In this document: positions 1 through 11,130 of the stretch, in pieces | Layout of the letters: every line of letters starts with the position of its first letter | How positions within the stretch are numbered: the first letter of the stretch is position 1 | Assembly (NCBI GenBank): GCA_030844895.1 | Contig: CM061224.1 | Span: 26,369,992 to 26,433,991, forward strand | Direction: 5' to 3' | Length of the DNA: 64,000 bases | Source of the DNA: Ambrosia x helenae | Lineage: Eukaryota > Streptophyta > Magnoliopsida > Asterales > Asteraceae | The notes under the pieces: model-generated | What the model was told of the DNA's origin: nothing | Seen by the model: only the letters and a program-made list of their open reading frames with translations | Databases searched by the model: none | Program-made: the position numbers and the translations under genes

Positions 1-167
1 CGTGAGCATGCCACGTCAGCATCCACTAATTGAGTTAGTTCTTAGTTAACAATGGTTCATTATTGGCCAATACGTTGAAAGTTGGGATCGCTGTTGGGAA
101 TTTTTGAAGTACAGATTATTACCGGCCAATAGGTGAAAGTTTGAATTATTAAAATCCATTACCCGTA
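1..167. repeat. Probable arm of a MITE related to the one at 25,470-25,726
   Basis: The stretch CGGCCAATAG followed by AAATCCATTAC near 133-167 resembles the right arm of the foldback MITE at 25,470-25,726 (CGGCCAATAGC then AAATCCATTACTCC). The left part would lie outside the window. This rests on a visual match only. Confidence 0.35.
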
Positions 168-293
168 AAAAACAAAATAAGTATCATCTATTATAATGCA
201 TTCTTGGATTCTTAAAGTTAAAAATCAATTTTTTAATTAAAAGGAAAATTAATAATTATTTAAAAGTAAGTAAAATTAGTAAATGTTTGTTAG

Positions 294-735
294 AATTCCG
301 ACGTTGGCTGCACTGATTAGGAGAAACATTAATATTGGGTTAGATTCGTGTCCGTTTTGTGGGGATTTTGCGGAAACTGTGGATCATATTTTTATCGCTT
401 GCGGCCTTGCTCAAACGGTTTGGAGTTTAGTTTCTCAATGGTGCAAAGTGGGGGCGATCTTTGCGTTTCAGTTTCAAGATATGCTAAATCTGCATACTTT
501 CATCCGTGGTTCTGTAGCAATGAAAAAAGTCTTCTACGCGGTGCGTCTGACGACAGTCTGGGTCCTTTGGAAGTGTAGAAACGAAGCGGTGTTCGAGAAT
601 AAGCAATGCTCCGTCCATAAAGTCATGGGGGATATCAAGGCCCTTAGTTATCTTTGGGTGAAATCCAGGGCTAGGAAGTTTGCTCTCAAGTGGGATCCCT
701 GGTGTCAATTTGATCTTCAAAGCTTTGGCCGATAG
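294..735 (+). pseudogene. LINE reverse-transcriptase zinc-binding (zf-RVT) C-terminal fragment
   Basis: The open frame reads CPFCG...ETVDHIFIACGLA...VW, the Cys/Cys...His/Cys zinc-binding region found after the RT domain of plant LINEs, then VWVLWKCRNEAVF, typical of the same tail, and stops at 735. An ATG at 283 lies inside the TSD, so it belongs to host flank and not to the LINE; this piece has no genuine start. It is a dead fragment without RT catalytic motifs. Confidence 0.85.
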
Positions 736-876
736 CTACTTTGGTCGTTTGTTTGTATGTATTGCTTTTTGTTGTTTGGTGGTTTTGTATTGTTTCATTT
801 TTGGTGACTGTATTGGTGTTTTGCTAGTTTCCCGCTAGCGTTTTTGGTGAATAAAATTTTTTTATCGTTCAAAAAA
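294..876 (+). mobile_element. 5'-truncated LINE (L1-type) with poly-A end and 16-bp TSD
   Basis: A non-LTR retrotransposon 3' end. Seen directly: the sequence AGTAAATGTTTGTTAG occurs at 278-293 and again at 877-892, flanking the block exactly. The block ends in a short A tract (871-877) and encodes the reverse-transcriptase zinc-binding domain. The 583-bp length means nearly the whole element was lost at the 5' end, as is usual for target-primed reverse transcription. The perfect 16-bp duplication suggests a fairly recent insertion. Confidence 0.88.
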
Positions 877-892
877 AGTAAATGTTTGTTAG

Positions 893-1498
893 TTTCAGTA
901 ATATACTTTTATTAGTTTCACTAGCTTTATATTCCAGGAGCATCCCGTGGTTGAAAAATCTAACATGAACTTTCTAAACAATCAACTTAAAGATGTGTTA
1001 AAAAAACTTCTTATCTTATCAAAAGTATGTAATCAAACAAACTCAAAATAACAAAAACTAACCCATGTCCGTTGTTGAATTAAATCCCCACTCATGGCTA
1101 TCAGCAAGTACCAATTAGGATACGTAACTATTTCCACTTCTGTATTTCAGTAAGAACATCCAAATATGAAAACAAAAACTAAAAGTACTTGTGTCTTACT
1201 TAATTTGTTTGAATCATCTCTTAGTTGATAACTTAACAAACAAATATATAAATAAACATCCATTAATAACAAAATATAACAAAATAAAAATAAAAACACA
1301 CTTTACCTCATCCTTCATCGTATGACGCCTGATCCGAAATAAAACGTTAACTAAATTAACTTCACAGAGTATTATGTAATTCATCATAGTTGTCACCATA
1401 CTGGTAAACACGTCAACTTAGTACAAATTGGAGTGTAAAAACAAAATATCATAAACTTCTAACACTACATTCTTACAAAATATTATATAATCTAAATA
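893..1498. other. AT-rich intergenic stretch, no gene recognised
   Basis: I see no coding signature or defined element. A short motif near 920-960 (GAGCATCCCGTGGTTGAAAA) recurs in similar form near 25,920-25,945 (GAGCGTCCCGGGATTGAAAA), so part of it is probably a dispersed repeat. Confidence 0.5.
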
Positions 1499-1693
1499 TC
1501 TATACTATATTATAAAGCATGAGTGAAGGATTCCAACTAAATTTAAGTAATTACAACATATAATGCATATGGTACAATAACTTAATGAAGGTGGTAAAGG
1601 GGTGAAGTTGTCTTTTTACATTAACAATTAAGTTGATTATGAAATAATAAAGTTATTAGTGACTATCCATGTTTCTAACTCCTTTATATATTA
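1499..1693 (+). mobile_element. Orphan Helitron 5' terminus
   Basis: The block starts TCTATACTATATTATAAAGC directly after an A, which matches the plant Helitron 5' end (TCTMTAYTMTAYTATATTA-like) inserted between A and T. No matching 3' hairpin plus CTAG follows before the oppositely oriented Helitron begins at 1694. It is either truncated or interrupted by that element. Confidence 0.5.
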
Positions 1694-1877
1694 CTAGTGG
1701 GGAACCCGCGCGTTGCTGCGGAGAGACAATTTGTAGCGCGATACTCGTTACTGTTAGTTTATCGATACTCTCTTGATATATTGTGTAGTATCTATTTATA
1801 GTTTTATTCGTATAATTTAGTTTTAGCGTCATAATAGCATAACTCTATTCAGTTAGGATACAAGTACGCTGGCACAT

Positions 1878-2003
1878 CTCACAGACTAATGGGGTGGTGG
1901 TCCATTGGCAAAGGCAAAGCCTTTAAAACACCTAGGTTGTGGAAGGTTTTGGGTTCAAATCTCACAGACCACAGAATTTAAAAGAAATTAACCTTTTAAA
2001 AAA
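1878..2003 (+). mobile_element. tRNA-derived SINE with 16-bp TSD
   Basis: A ~126-bp block has a pol III B-box-like sequence GGTTCAAATCTC at 1952-1963 and an A-box-like stretch near 1893-1910, and ends in an A tract. AAGTACGCTGGCACAT flanks it exactly at 1862-1877 and 2004-2019. A tRNA-like head plus a long TSD identifies a tRNA-type SINE. It sits inside the Helitron at 1694-4129, so it inserted after or travelled with that element. It is not a functional tRNA gene. Confidence 0.82.
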
Positions 2004-2225
2004 AAGTACGCTGGCACATATCTTGTGCGTGTGCATGTGCAATAACTATTAGGCATTATTAACCGGTACAACGAAAAATGGTTTTAAACAAACATGCATT
2101 AAGGTGTGTATTTCAAAATGTTAGAAGCCGTAAGAATTTGATTGATTGATTGTATAATAGTTTCCAAAAAAAAAAATTACAATAAATCCAACTACAATAA
2201 CATGTAACATAATTACATTTAATCT

Positions 2226-2330
2226 ACCTGTTCAATTTCTTGTGTGGCTTCATTATGCGCTCCAATTGTTAATTGTAGCTCCAACTGGCTCTGTAGGATA
2301 TTCACAACCTTCTCCATCAAATGCGACGAT
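2226..2330 (-). pseudogene. Possible captured gene fragment inside the Helitron
   Basis: On the minus strand a short open stretch reads MEKVVNILQSQLELQLTIG and runs on to a stop (EQVD then TAA). A second short coding-like stretch (about 3010-3065, minus) reads VVLHGLEVYASDGKLA. Helitrons often capture host exons, so this is plausible, but I do not recognise the parent gene and cannot exclude chance. Confidence 0.25.
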
Positions 2331-4129
2331 CGGTTGCTATGACTTCATCCTCCAATTTTTGCAAGGGTAATGTTCGAGGATGCAACCAAAATACACTCCA
2401 CTGTTAGAAACTTGATTCATGCCCTTAAATACACACTATCTTACAATTAGTAGTTTAGTAGATATTAGCGTTATATGACATATTAGTAACAATTGGACAT
2501 GTTAATTGGGACCTATTTTAATTAAAATAAAGTGTTGTTAGCCCAGATACAAACAAAATATTCGACTTCAACAAATATTATTGTAGATTATTTCATCAAC
2601 ATATATTTGATCACTCAAGTCTAATGTAAATAAAATGTTTTGTTTACCTTAAGTTGGTACAACAGCAGCAGGGATGATCTAGATTTTAAAACCTGTGGAG
2701 TGTTTATGTAAATGAACATAACTTCAGTAGATTGGATAGTTAAAACTTAAAGGGAATGACACTATGACAGTCTAACTTATTAAGCTCTATTTTGTATTAC
2801 ATTGGTGTGGGTTGAATCGGTCATATGCCAGAGCTGACTCGCTGCTGCCACCTCTTGCATGATAATCTGAACACCCAAGCTTGAAAAGATCATATATGAT
2901 ATATGTCTGCTAGGTCACTAAATGTTGTGCATACCAACATATACATAACATGAGAGCAAGTTACTTATAAAAGGAAAATGTGATAGTTTTAATGCGTCAG
3001 AGGCAAAGCATACCTGCTAATTTACCATCACTTGCGTAAACCTCTAACCCATGTAAGACGACTTGTTTTTATCTTCTGATGATAGCAACCGGATTTTTTC
3101 AAAGCTCATGGATGAGCCAACACCGCAACTCCAACAGTTTCACATATCAATCACATTGCTTCCACTGCATCAGGCTCACTTCCACTACACCACAATTTCA
3201 AATTAATGCATAAAACCCTCTATATCATTTTCAATTAAATAGTTAACTATAACTGAAATTTAGTCATCCCCACTACTGTCCACAGATTCATCCAAATCAA
3301 GCTATACCCATAACTGTAGAAAACACTATTAATCATTAATAAAGACAAAACATTCAAATACTCTAAACCTCTAAAATTGCATAGAAATGCTTAGATAAAT
3401 TAACAAAATAATCTAAACAATCGAGACAAAAAAAAAAAAAACTGGGAACTATCTGTATCTGATAATCAGTATAATAAAATTTTTTATTATCGAATACCTG
3501 TGATGGTGGAGCCGAAACGGATTCCTATTTGCAAACCGATAACACCTGACCATCACCGTCGGACGCAACCAAGGCCCAACCCTCACTCTCCTCTGTGGTT
3601 ATAGGTTCCAGATCTGCAAAGAAACACCCCACCAGTACGGCATTGGTTTTCAACCATAACTGAAATAACAACTAACCAAGTGATTCGTGTAATAAAAGTT
3701 ATAGGAAGTAAGTTGTTATAGCAAGAAGGAGGAGAGATGGGAGATTAAATTGAAAGGTACCTTTATGATGAAGAATTTGCGAACCCTAAACCGATGAGAT
3801 AAGAATACTTAGAGTTATAGGGGAGATGGGAATGAAATCGACTGTAGTAATTGTTGATGAGAAATTGAACCGATGAAGCATTCAAAAGCAATGATGAGGA
3901 GCACATTGAAGAGCTCGTAATTGGTGTTGATGAGGAATGGCATTCAAGTGATAGAAACGTATTTTTCAATTAACTTTTATTTATCTATACATTAAAACTC
4001 TAATCTATAAAAAGACTAATTTACCCTTATACAAATGCATCAAATGTTTGTACTTAGTGCAATTAAATTTATACTTACTTAACTTTGGCAGGAATCCTTG
4101 CATCATGCTTTATTATATAGTATAATAGA

Positions 4130-4973
4130 TTAGTGACTATCCATGTTCCTAACTCCCTTTTCTCATTTATGTATATACCTTCTATTAGAGCCCTATAAAT
4201 AGTGGCCATTATGTTGTTATTTTATACATCACAATGAATAACTCTCTCATTCCTTATTCTCTTTATAATCTTTGATTGATTTGTTAGTAGGCATTGTCAC
4301 TTGTTTCTTTCTTCAATTTGTACCTTTATGAGGCCTTATTCTTACTGATATATTATGGTTGCCTTCTACCATGAAAACAACTAATGAACCATTTTCTTTT
4401 GTTTTTGCAGATTCATAAGGGATTTTGTGTACGAGAATATTGTGGATAATCGTTATGTTATATTTGGTCATTCAAAATTTTGTGAAATATAGGATACTGA
4501 TCTTAAGGTAACCTTTTGTTCACCATTAAAAAATATTATTGCAAACATTATGTGTTTATCCCCCAACCAATCCATACTTTGTTGTTTTTATAATATTTTA
4601 TACAGTTAATATCTAGGGTTGTATTTTTATATGTAGGAAGTTCATAGTAAAGAAATCGAATAATATATTGATGCATGGAACTATCATAGTCGCTCATAAA
4701 ATTAATAAGTAAGATAGAAAAATTAATAGATAAGATAGAGTGAGATGGTTTTGTATGTTTAGGTCTGACATGCATGAGAAACATGACCATATTATGACCT
4801 TACTCATAGGTTAATGTATAGAAAACTCTTAAGAGTTGTTACAAAAAAAGATTTTGCAATTAAAAACCACAAAATATCCTTATGATCTGAATACAATATA
4901 TAACATCTTACGATTATATAGTAGTATACACAACTGGATTGTTGGTTGACAAAAGACACTCATTCATTACATA
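4130..4973. other. AT-rich intergenic stretch between two Helitrons
   Basis: It begins with the second copy of a ~30-bp segment also found at 1654-1683. Beyond that I see AT-rich DNA without a supported gene. Confidence 0.5.
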
Positions 4974-5624
4974 TCTATACTATCTATATCTATTCTATAC
5001 TATATTATAAAACATTTCCTAAGGATTTCTTAAAATTTAAGGGGTATAAGTCTAAATGATTTTGATACAACACATAATGCATAACATAACTACTTTTTAG
5101 GGGTAAATATGTCTTTAAAACACCACATTTAATTAAAAGAAAGCCAAGAGTCATGAGATGTTTATGAAACCTCATGACATTCAATTTTATAATTACTTTA
5201 AATATATTGAATGGAAAACATATAAAAACCAACTCATGATGCTATATATTTTGTTATAACCTTTTATATAGAGTTAGGTACTTTATAAAAGTTAAAGTTT
5301 TATAAACTTGATCATACTATATAGAAATCGAGAAATCAAGAGTGAAAGTTGTGTTTTTAATCAAGAGGTAACGATTTGAATTCTAAAATTATTATGTTAT
5401 ATTCATACACATAAACATGCCTAATCCAATCTAAACTATATGATCACCGGATTCAACAACCGAAGAAGAAAGCTTATGTTTATAATGAATTTCAAACAAA
5501 GATATTAAAAAAATATTCATGTAATAGGGGTTAGGTTCATAGTAGGTATATTAAATTACATTAGATTGTGCTCTACAAAAGAGTTTCGGTTACACCCGCT
5601 GCATCGCGCGGGCATACCCACTAG
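4974..5624 (+). mobile_element. Helitron, non-autonomous, 651 bp
   Basis: The element starts TCTATACTATC at 4974 after an A, with a second start-like TCTATACTATATTATAAAAC at 4994. It ends in a GC-rich hairpin (CCCGC...GCGGG, about 5595-5612) followed by CTAG at 5621-5624 and then a T. The TC start, 3' hairpin, CTAG end and A/T target bases fit a Helitron. There is no coding capacity. Confidence 0.78.
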
Positions 5625-7950
5625 TCACATAAGAAGAAACTAACAACATTACCCCATTTAACATTTAACAAAAGCTTTAAAATTGTTATACTAAATATCA
5701 TATTTGTGCAAATAATTTCAAACCTTTTGTTTGAAAATATATACATATTACAATTCTTAGCCTATTACATTGGCTGTTTGAATTTCAAGATCATCAATCT
5801 TTATCTCTTTTGAAACTGGTCTCAGCATACAGATGAAGAACAAAATCTAATTTTTCAAAAGCCACATTGTGCGCATGCCTGAAACTTTCAAAAAACTCCG
5901 TATCAATCTGCAAAAGGAAAATGAAGCAAAAAAACATCAGATTTCAATTAAGAAACTAACAAAGGTTACCATCTTTATTTCTATGGATTCTTACCCCGGT
6001 AATTGATTACAACTGTTTATTTGTACTAAAATAATATAAAAGCGTCCTATGTAGTTAAAAGTGCCAAAGCCACCCAGTCGAGGTGAGGCTCAGCTAAACA
6101 TGCTTGACTGCAACAAGGCACACTGAACCGGACATAAAATCTCCTTGTGCATAGACTTCGCGCCTTGAGTGCGCCTTTAACTACCTAAAACAATCATAGT
6201 AACTACAAAAGGCTTCAAACTGAAGATCAATTATATGAAAGCATACATTATCTAAGTATTATTTTTGACACTCATCATCAAGACAGAGAGAGGCCCCGTG
6301 TTGAACTGTAGGATCGACTTTCGGGTCACCCGATAATCACGATCTTTGATATTCAGAGTGCGGAATCCTCTGAATATGTTTGGATAACAAAAACGACAAA
6401 GAAACAAGCACTAATTAGGTATCAACACACAAAATATAGTCAAAGGTTGTATTAATAATCAAAACAGAGCACAGGTGTTTACAATGATTATTTCAGACCT
6501 TGGGAAGGGTGTTTGGGGAATGTGTGATGTAACAACTGATGATTAGGGCAATGATTGGATGCTTTTATACCCCTTGTACTTGTGCAGCAACTAATAGGCG
6601 ATTACACTGCTAACCACACAACTGTTCACGCGATTAGGAAAGCTAATCACCTATATAACACTCTAATTGCCTACAGCATCCAAGAATCACCAAAAACGCT
6701 TACAAACACTCCCAAACACCCTAAAAACTAACCAAACATCATGTATACTAGCCTAGGGACATCATGTACTAACATGAACTCCTCCTCCTCATTCTTAGTC
6801 TGCATTAATTATTACCATACAATTAAACCATTTAAAATCAGATATGTATAGTTTAATAAAAAAAAATGGATTCTAACTAAAATCAAGCTATGAATTAAAA
6901 CTAAAAGCACTTACAGGTGCATCTTCTTCCATTGGCCGACTACAAAAACAAAAACAAAGTAAATCAAACATTATTAGTACCATTACTAAAATTAACAAAT
7001 GAAAGGAAGGAAATTCGGGTCATAAATCAACATACCTGGAGTAAAGAAGTGATTTTGAAGGCAATATCAGTGGGAACCGAGTTTTGTATAGTCCGATTGT
7101 TCAGCATCCTTAACTCAAAAATACAAATATCACAAATACATAAGATTAGCATACACAATAATATATCACATATAAACCTCAATCAGACTTTTGAATGCTT
7201 TCATGTTATTGAAAACCATTTCTTATATACCTGATTAAGAATAGAAGTTGAACTCCGAGACGAACATTGTTTTACATGTAGTTCCATGTCAACCTATATT
7301 GTTAATTCCTGCAACTGGTTTTTGTGTGTTCCTAGTTCACTTTGATTCCATCAAAACATTGTTGAAAACTATAGCAACTAAAGTAGCCAATATATCACAA
7401 AGATTCAAATCACCTCAATTTCGTAGCCAATTATTCAGAAATCAGATGCAACAGTGGTCATTAATACTTGTTGTGGATTAACCAACAAATACGTAAAAAC
7501 CTAAAAAAAGAGAATTAACAAAAATTAAAATTTTGATGAGCCTAAGTCCAAATACCACAATGATAAACAAGCTAAAGCTAGCAACTGCATCATCCATGCT
7601 TTGGCCTTACATCAATAATACCATAAATAAATACAAGTAAATTTTAATAAATAAATCATATATTTTGATAAATAAACATAATAATAACTCACAGGTAATT
7701 ACAACAAGGAATATGTCTAAGTAATTAACTGATAAATACGCAGTTAAAGGTCCAAAATTGAAATAATCACGAACCTGTATATAAACAAATCAAAAATCTT
7801 TTTAAATTCTAGTCAACTTAAAGACATGTGAAAAGTATAGGCTCTAACTTAATAACCTCTAATCAACTTAAAGATATATGAAAGCTATTCGCAAGTCGTC
7901 ATTAAGAACTGGTAAGCGACTCCTTTGTCCTTTCGTAACCCATAACCAAT
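5625..7950. other. AT-rich region; possible decayed exons on the minus strand
   Basis: On the minus strand a candidate terminal exon follows a TTTTGCAG acceptor near 5910 and reads IDTEFFESFRHAHNVAFEKL before a stop near 5800. Candidate upstream exons lie near 6917-6941 (reads RPMEEDAP in the joining frame) and 7037-7107. The joined frame meets a stop near its 5' end, so this is either a broken gene or a chance pattern. The block at 6060-6190 is repeat-like (AGGCGC-rich), and 6290-6780 resembles a GC-richer repeat. I do not recognise a family. Confidence 0.25.
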
Positions 7951-8043
7951 ATGGGACATTGGGACGGGCATCACAAATAAATTCGGTTTGGTTAACAAAT
8001 ATGGGACATTGGGACGGGCATCACGAATAAATTTGGTTTGGTT
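7951..8043. repeat. Two-copy direct tandem repeat, period 50 bp
   Basis: ATGGGACATTGGGACGGGCA followed by TCAC(A/G)AATAAATT(C/T)GG starts at 7951 and again at 8001. The copies differ at only a few bases. Confidence 0.8.
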
Positions 8044-8803
8044 TTTGCTTTGGTTGAACACCCCTAATCATGTGAACTCTGGTCCACGTGTTGAGTTTCA
8101 ACGAACCTATATCGACTTTGCAACGATTGGTCATGTTAAATTCTTTCCTCTCCATCTCTAAATCATCGAAACGTCACAAACTACCACAACCGCATCCAAG
8201 TGTTGACGTTGTGCTGTCGTTGGCAACGACTTACTTCGCCTACCGGTTGTTCTAGTGATTTGGATCTCCTCTAAAACCTTATTATCGGTTTTGGAAATGA
8301 GGTTTCCACAAGTTTTGAAGAAAGACATTATAACACTTTTTTCAATTCTGGATCGACTGTTGTAAGGGTCCCAACATTAATCACTCACACTTGAATCAAG
8401 CATGCTAGAATCTACGAAGTCTCAATGTGAGTATAGTTATCCCCCTTTTCATTTGTACACACTTTTGGGGTGATTCATGTACACATATTAAACATACACG
8501 TGCACTTATTCATAAACGTTTTTACATACAATTCATACATGTTTTATTCTTTGAATTCGTGTGCTTTATGATTAAACATAAACGTAGTATACTTGCAATC
8601 ATTACAAAATCATCAACTTAGCTAGCAGACTTTAACAATGGATAGCACTATTTGAATTGACAACCCGCCTAGTGAAAAGTACCTATGTGTGTGGGAAGTC
8701 CTAGGTCATTGTTAATGCTTTAATCTTTGTCACATACGAGGTTTGATTTTGACTCGTGTTGTGTACTTACGTGTTTTCCATATTTGCCTTGAATGATTCA
8801 TGA
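8044..8803. other. Intergenic stretch, nothing recognised
   Basis: No supported reading frame, element terminus or RNA gene was seen. Confidence 0.5.
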
Positions 8804-9950
8804 CACTTGAATTGTAAACATTTTTTTACTTATATTATATGTACACAAAACTAAGGGGTTGTTTGTTTTTTGCTCAGAAGCACTTCTGACCTCTTTTGTA
8901 TGCGCCACGTAGACGCGCGCAGACGTTTGGGGTCTGCAGATTGTTTGTTTTTTTGGAAGACCTTTCACTCAAAAATGTTTTCCTGACTTCTTCTTGGTGC
9001 AGACTTATTCCAAGGTCTTCTAAGGTCTTCAAAGGTCTTCTTATCTTCTCTCCTCACCCACCACCACCACCACCGTCCACCACCACTACCACAATCCACC
9101 ACCACTACGACGGTCCACCACCACCCACCACCACCACCACCACCACCGTCCACCACCACTACCACAGTCCACCACCACTACGACGGTCCACCACCACCAC
9201 GGTCCACCGCCATCCACGTCAAACATCACCATCCACCACCACCGTCCAACGCCACCACGACGGTCCACCACCACCACGACGGTCCACAACCACCACCACC
9301 ACCGTCCACCACCACCACCACCACCCACCACCACGACGGTCCACCACCACCACAACCACCCACCACCACCACCACCACTTGAATTGTAAACATTTTTTTA
9401 CTTATATTATATGTACACAAAACTAAGGGGTTGTTTGTTTTTTGCTCAGAAGCACTTCTGACCTCTTTTGTCTGCGCCACGCAGACGCGCGCAGACGTTT
9501 GGGGTCTGCAGATTGTTTGTTTTTTTGGAAGACCTTTCACTCAAAAAGGTTTTCCTGACCTCTTCTTGGTGCAGACTTATTCCAAGGTCTTCTAAGGTCT
9601 TCAAAGGTCTTCTTATCTTCTCTCCTCACCCACCACCACCACCACCGTCCACCACCACTACCACAGTCCACCACCACTACGACGGTCCACCACCACCACG
9701 GTCCACCACCACCCACCACCACCCACCACCCACCACCACCACCACCACCACCACCGTCCACCACCACTACCACAGTCCACCACCACTACGACGGTCCACC
9801 ACCACCACGGTCCACCACCATCCACGTCAAACACCACCATCCACCACCACCGTCCAACACCACCACGACGGTCCACCACCACGGTCCACAACCACCACCA
9901 CCACCGTCCACCACCACCACCACCACCCACCACCACCGTCCACCACCACG
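8804..9950. repeat. 572-bp tandem duplication spanning the element's left edge
   Basis: Copy 1 covers 8804-9375 and copy 2 starts at 9376. Both begin CACTTGAATTGTAAAC and run through host flank, the TIR and the minisatellite start with very few differences. The junction falls in CAC repeats, so short homology probably drove the duplication. The end of copy 2 is blurred by the minisatellite. Confidence 0.82.
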
Positions 9951-10378
9951 ACGGTCCACCACCACAACCACCCACCACCACCACCACTATCCACCACCAC
10001 CATCCACCACCACCGTCTACCACCACCACTACCATCCACCGTCCACCACCAGCACGGTCCACCACCACCACCACCACCGTCTACCACCACCACCACCATC
10101 CACCACCACCGTCTACCACCACCACTACCATCCGCCGTCCACCACCAGCACGGTCCACCACCACCACCACCGTCTACCACCACCACCACGGTCCACCACC
10201 AGACTATTGTAAAAAATCAGTTTATTCAAATTTAATTTATTTCAGCAGTCTGCAGACGTTAACAAATAAACAGTCTTCTTCTTGAAGACTGCAGACCTTT
10301 GGTTCACCTCTTCTCCTACAAATGTGGTCTGCAGACTACAGACCTTTTCCTGCAAAAAAAAAAAAAACAAACAACACC
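8855..10378. mobile_element. PIF/Harbinger-type (Tourist-like) non-autonomous element, internally duplicated
   Basis: The left end GGGGTTGTTTGTTTTTT and right end, read on the opposite strand as GGTGTTGTTTGTTTTTT, form terminal inverted repeats. Both are flanked by TAA (8852-8854 and 10379-10381), the 3-bp TSD of PIF/Harbinger elements. Subterminal TCTGCAGAC motifs appear near both ends. Most of the interior is a CCACCA minisatellite, and there is no transposase. A 572-bp tandem duplication that includes left flanking host DNA occurred after insertion. Confidence 0.72.
9057..10200. repeat. CCACCA-rich minisatellite (GGTGGT on the minus strand)
   Basis: Dense repeats of CCACCACCAC separated by units such as GTCCACCACCAC and ACGACGGTCCACC. 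The array opens long His/Pro/Thr-rich and Trp/Gly/Val-rich frames on both strands; these follow from base composition and not from protein selection. The minus strand carries many GGTGGTGG runs that could in principle form two-layer G-quadruplexes. Confidence 0.92.
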
Positions 10379-10381
10379 TAA

Positions 10382-11130
10382 ATGTGCTTACCAACATTAT
10401 TTATGTTGACAAAATTATTTCCGTACATGCTTCAGGTTGATTGTTGAGATATTTCATGTAGGACATGTGGACTTAGTAAAGACTTAATCAAGACAACATG
10501 TGGATAGTATTTGTACTTGATGATATCTGTAATTGTAATTTGAAGCATTGAATAAAATATTTAAACTTTAGTACCATGAGCTTTTGAACAATCATCACTA
10601 CGTGACACCTCGATGTTTCCGCCATCGGTTGGGGTGTTACATGATGGGATCCTAGTCGGAGTTCGCCTCTACATTAATTTAAGAGAATAGATTAGAAAAC
10701 CCAATGCTTAAACGGGTGATTCTGTGGTGGTTTGGGAAGTGCCTAAAAAGCAGGACTTAAACTTTCCAATAAGCTACATGACTTGTGTGTGTTAGGCTCA
10801 ACGACACTTGTCAACCGGGAGAAGATCGGCTTACGGGCCTGCAGTCCGAAGACACATTTATGGGACTCATGTTCCTCTGCACGTGACCCATTTAATTGCA
10901 AGAACATCATCCATTGTTTATTTATTTTTAGTCTCCTAACTCTGAAGGGACCGTTCAAAACCCGTTTTCCACATCAATAATTAAAACTATCACTACCATT
11001 AATATAATTAACCTACTTATTCGGAAGTTCCCACGGCTAGCACGTTTTCTATCCCTACTATTTTATCTTGTTTTTAAAATAAAAACCTTTTCAAAACTAA
11101 TTTTCTTTTCGAACCCATTCGTTTTATTTC
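10382..11130. other. Intergenic stretch with possible Ty3 LTR relics
   Basis: The segment around 10,598-10,641 (GTGACACCTCGATG ... GGGGTGTTACA) resembles LTR edges of plant Ty3 elements, but no TSD or partner LTR was found. No gene was recognised. Confidence 0.3.

Larger units (their letters stand above)
1694..4129 (-). mobile_element. Helitron, non-autonomous, 2.4 kb, minus strand
   Basis: On the minus strand the element begins TCTATTATACTATATAATAA at 4129 and ends with a small hairpin (CCGC...GCGG, about 1707-1722) followed by CTAG at 1694-1697. The flanking bases are A on the 5' side and T on the 3' side of the minus strand, as for Helitron insertion into an AT target. No Rep/helicase coding region was seen, so it must depend on a helper. 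It carries a SINE and a possible captured gene fragment. A ~30-bp host segment is repeated on both sides (see findings). Confidence 0.75.

Noticed and set aside
1891..1975. A possible tRNA gene
   Set aside because: A and B box-like sequences are there, but no cloverleaf closes and the block has SINE structure with TSD and A tail.
5005..5232. Minus-strand 75-codon frame
   Set aside because: It lies within a non-autonomous Helitron and is AT-rich without codon bias.
8896..10235. Long His/Pro/Thr-rich and Trp/Gly/Val-rich open frames on both strands
   Set aside because: They are forced by the CCACCA minisatellite, occur in several frames at once and show no conserved domain.
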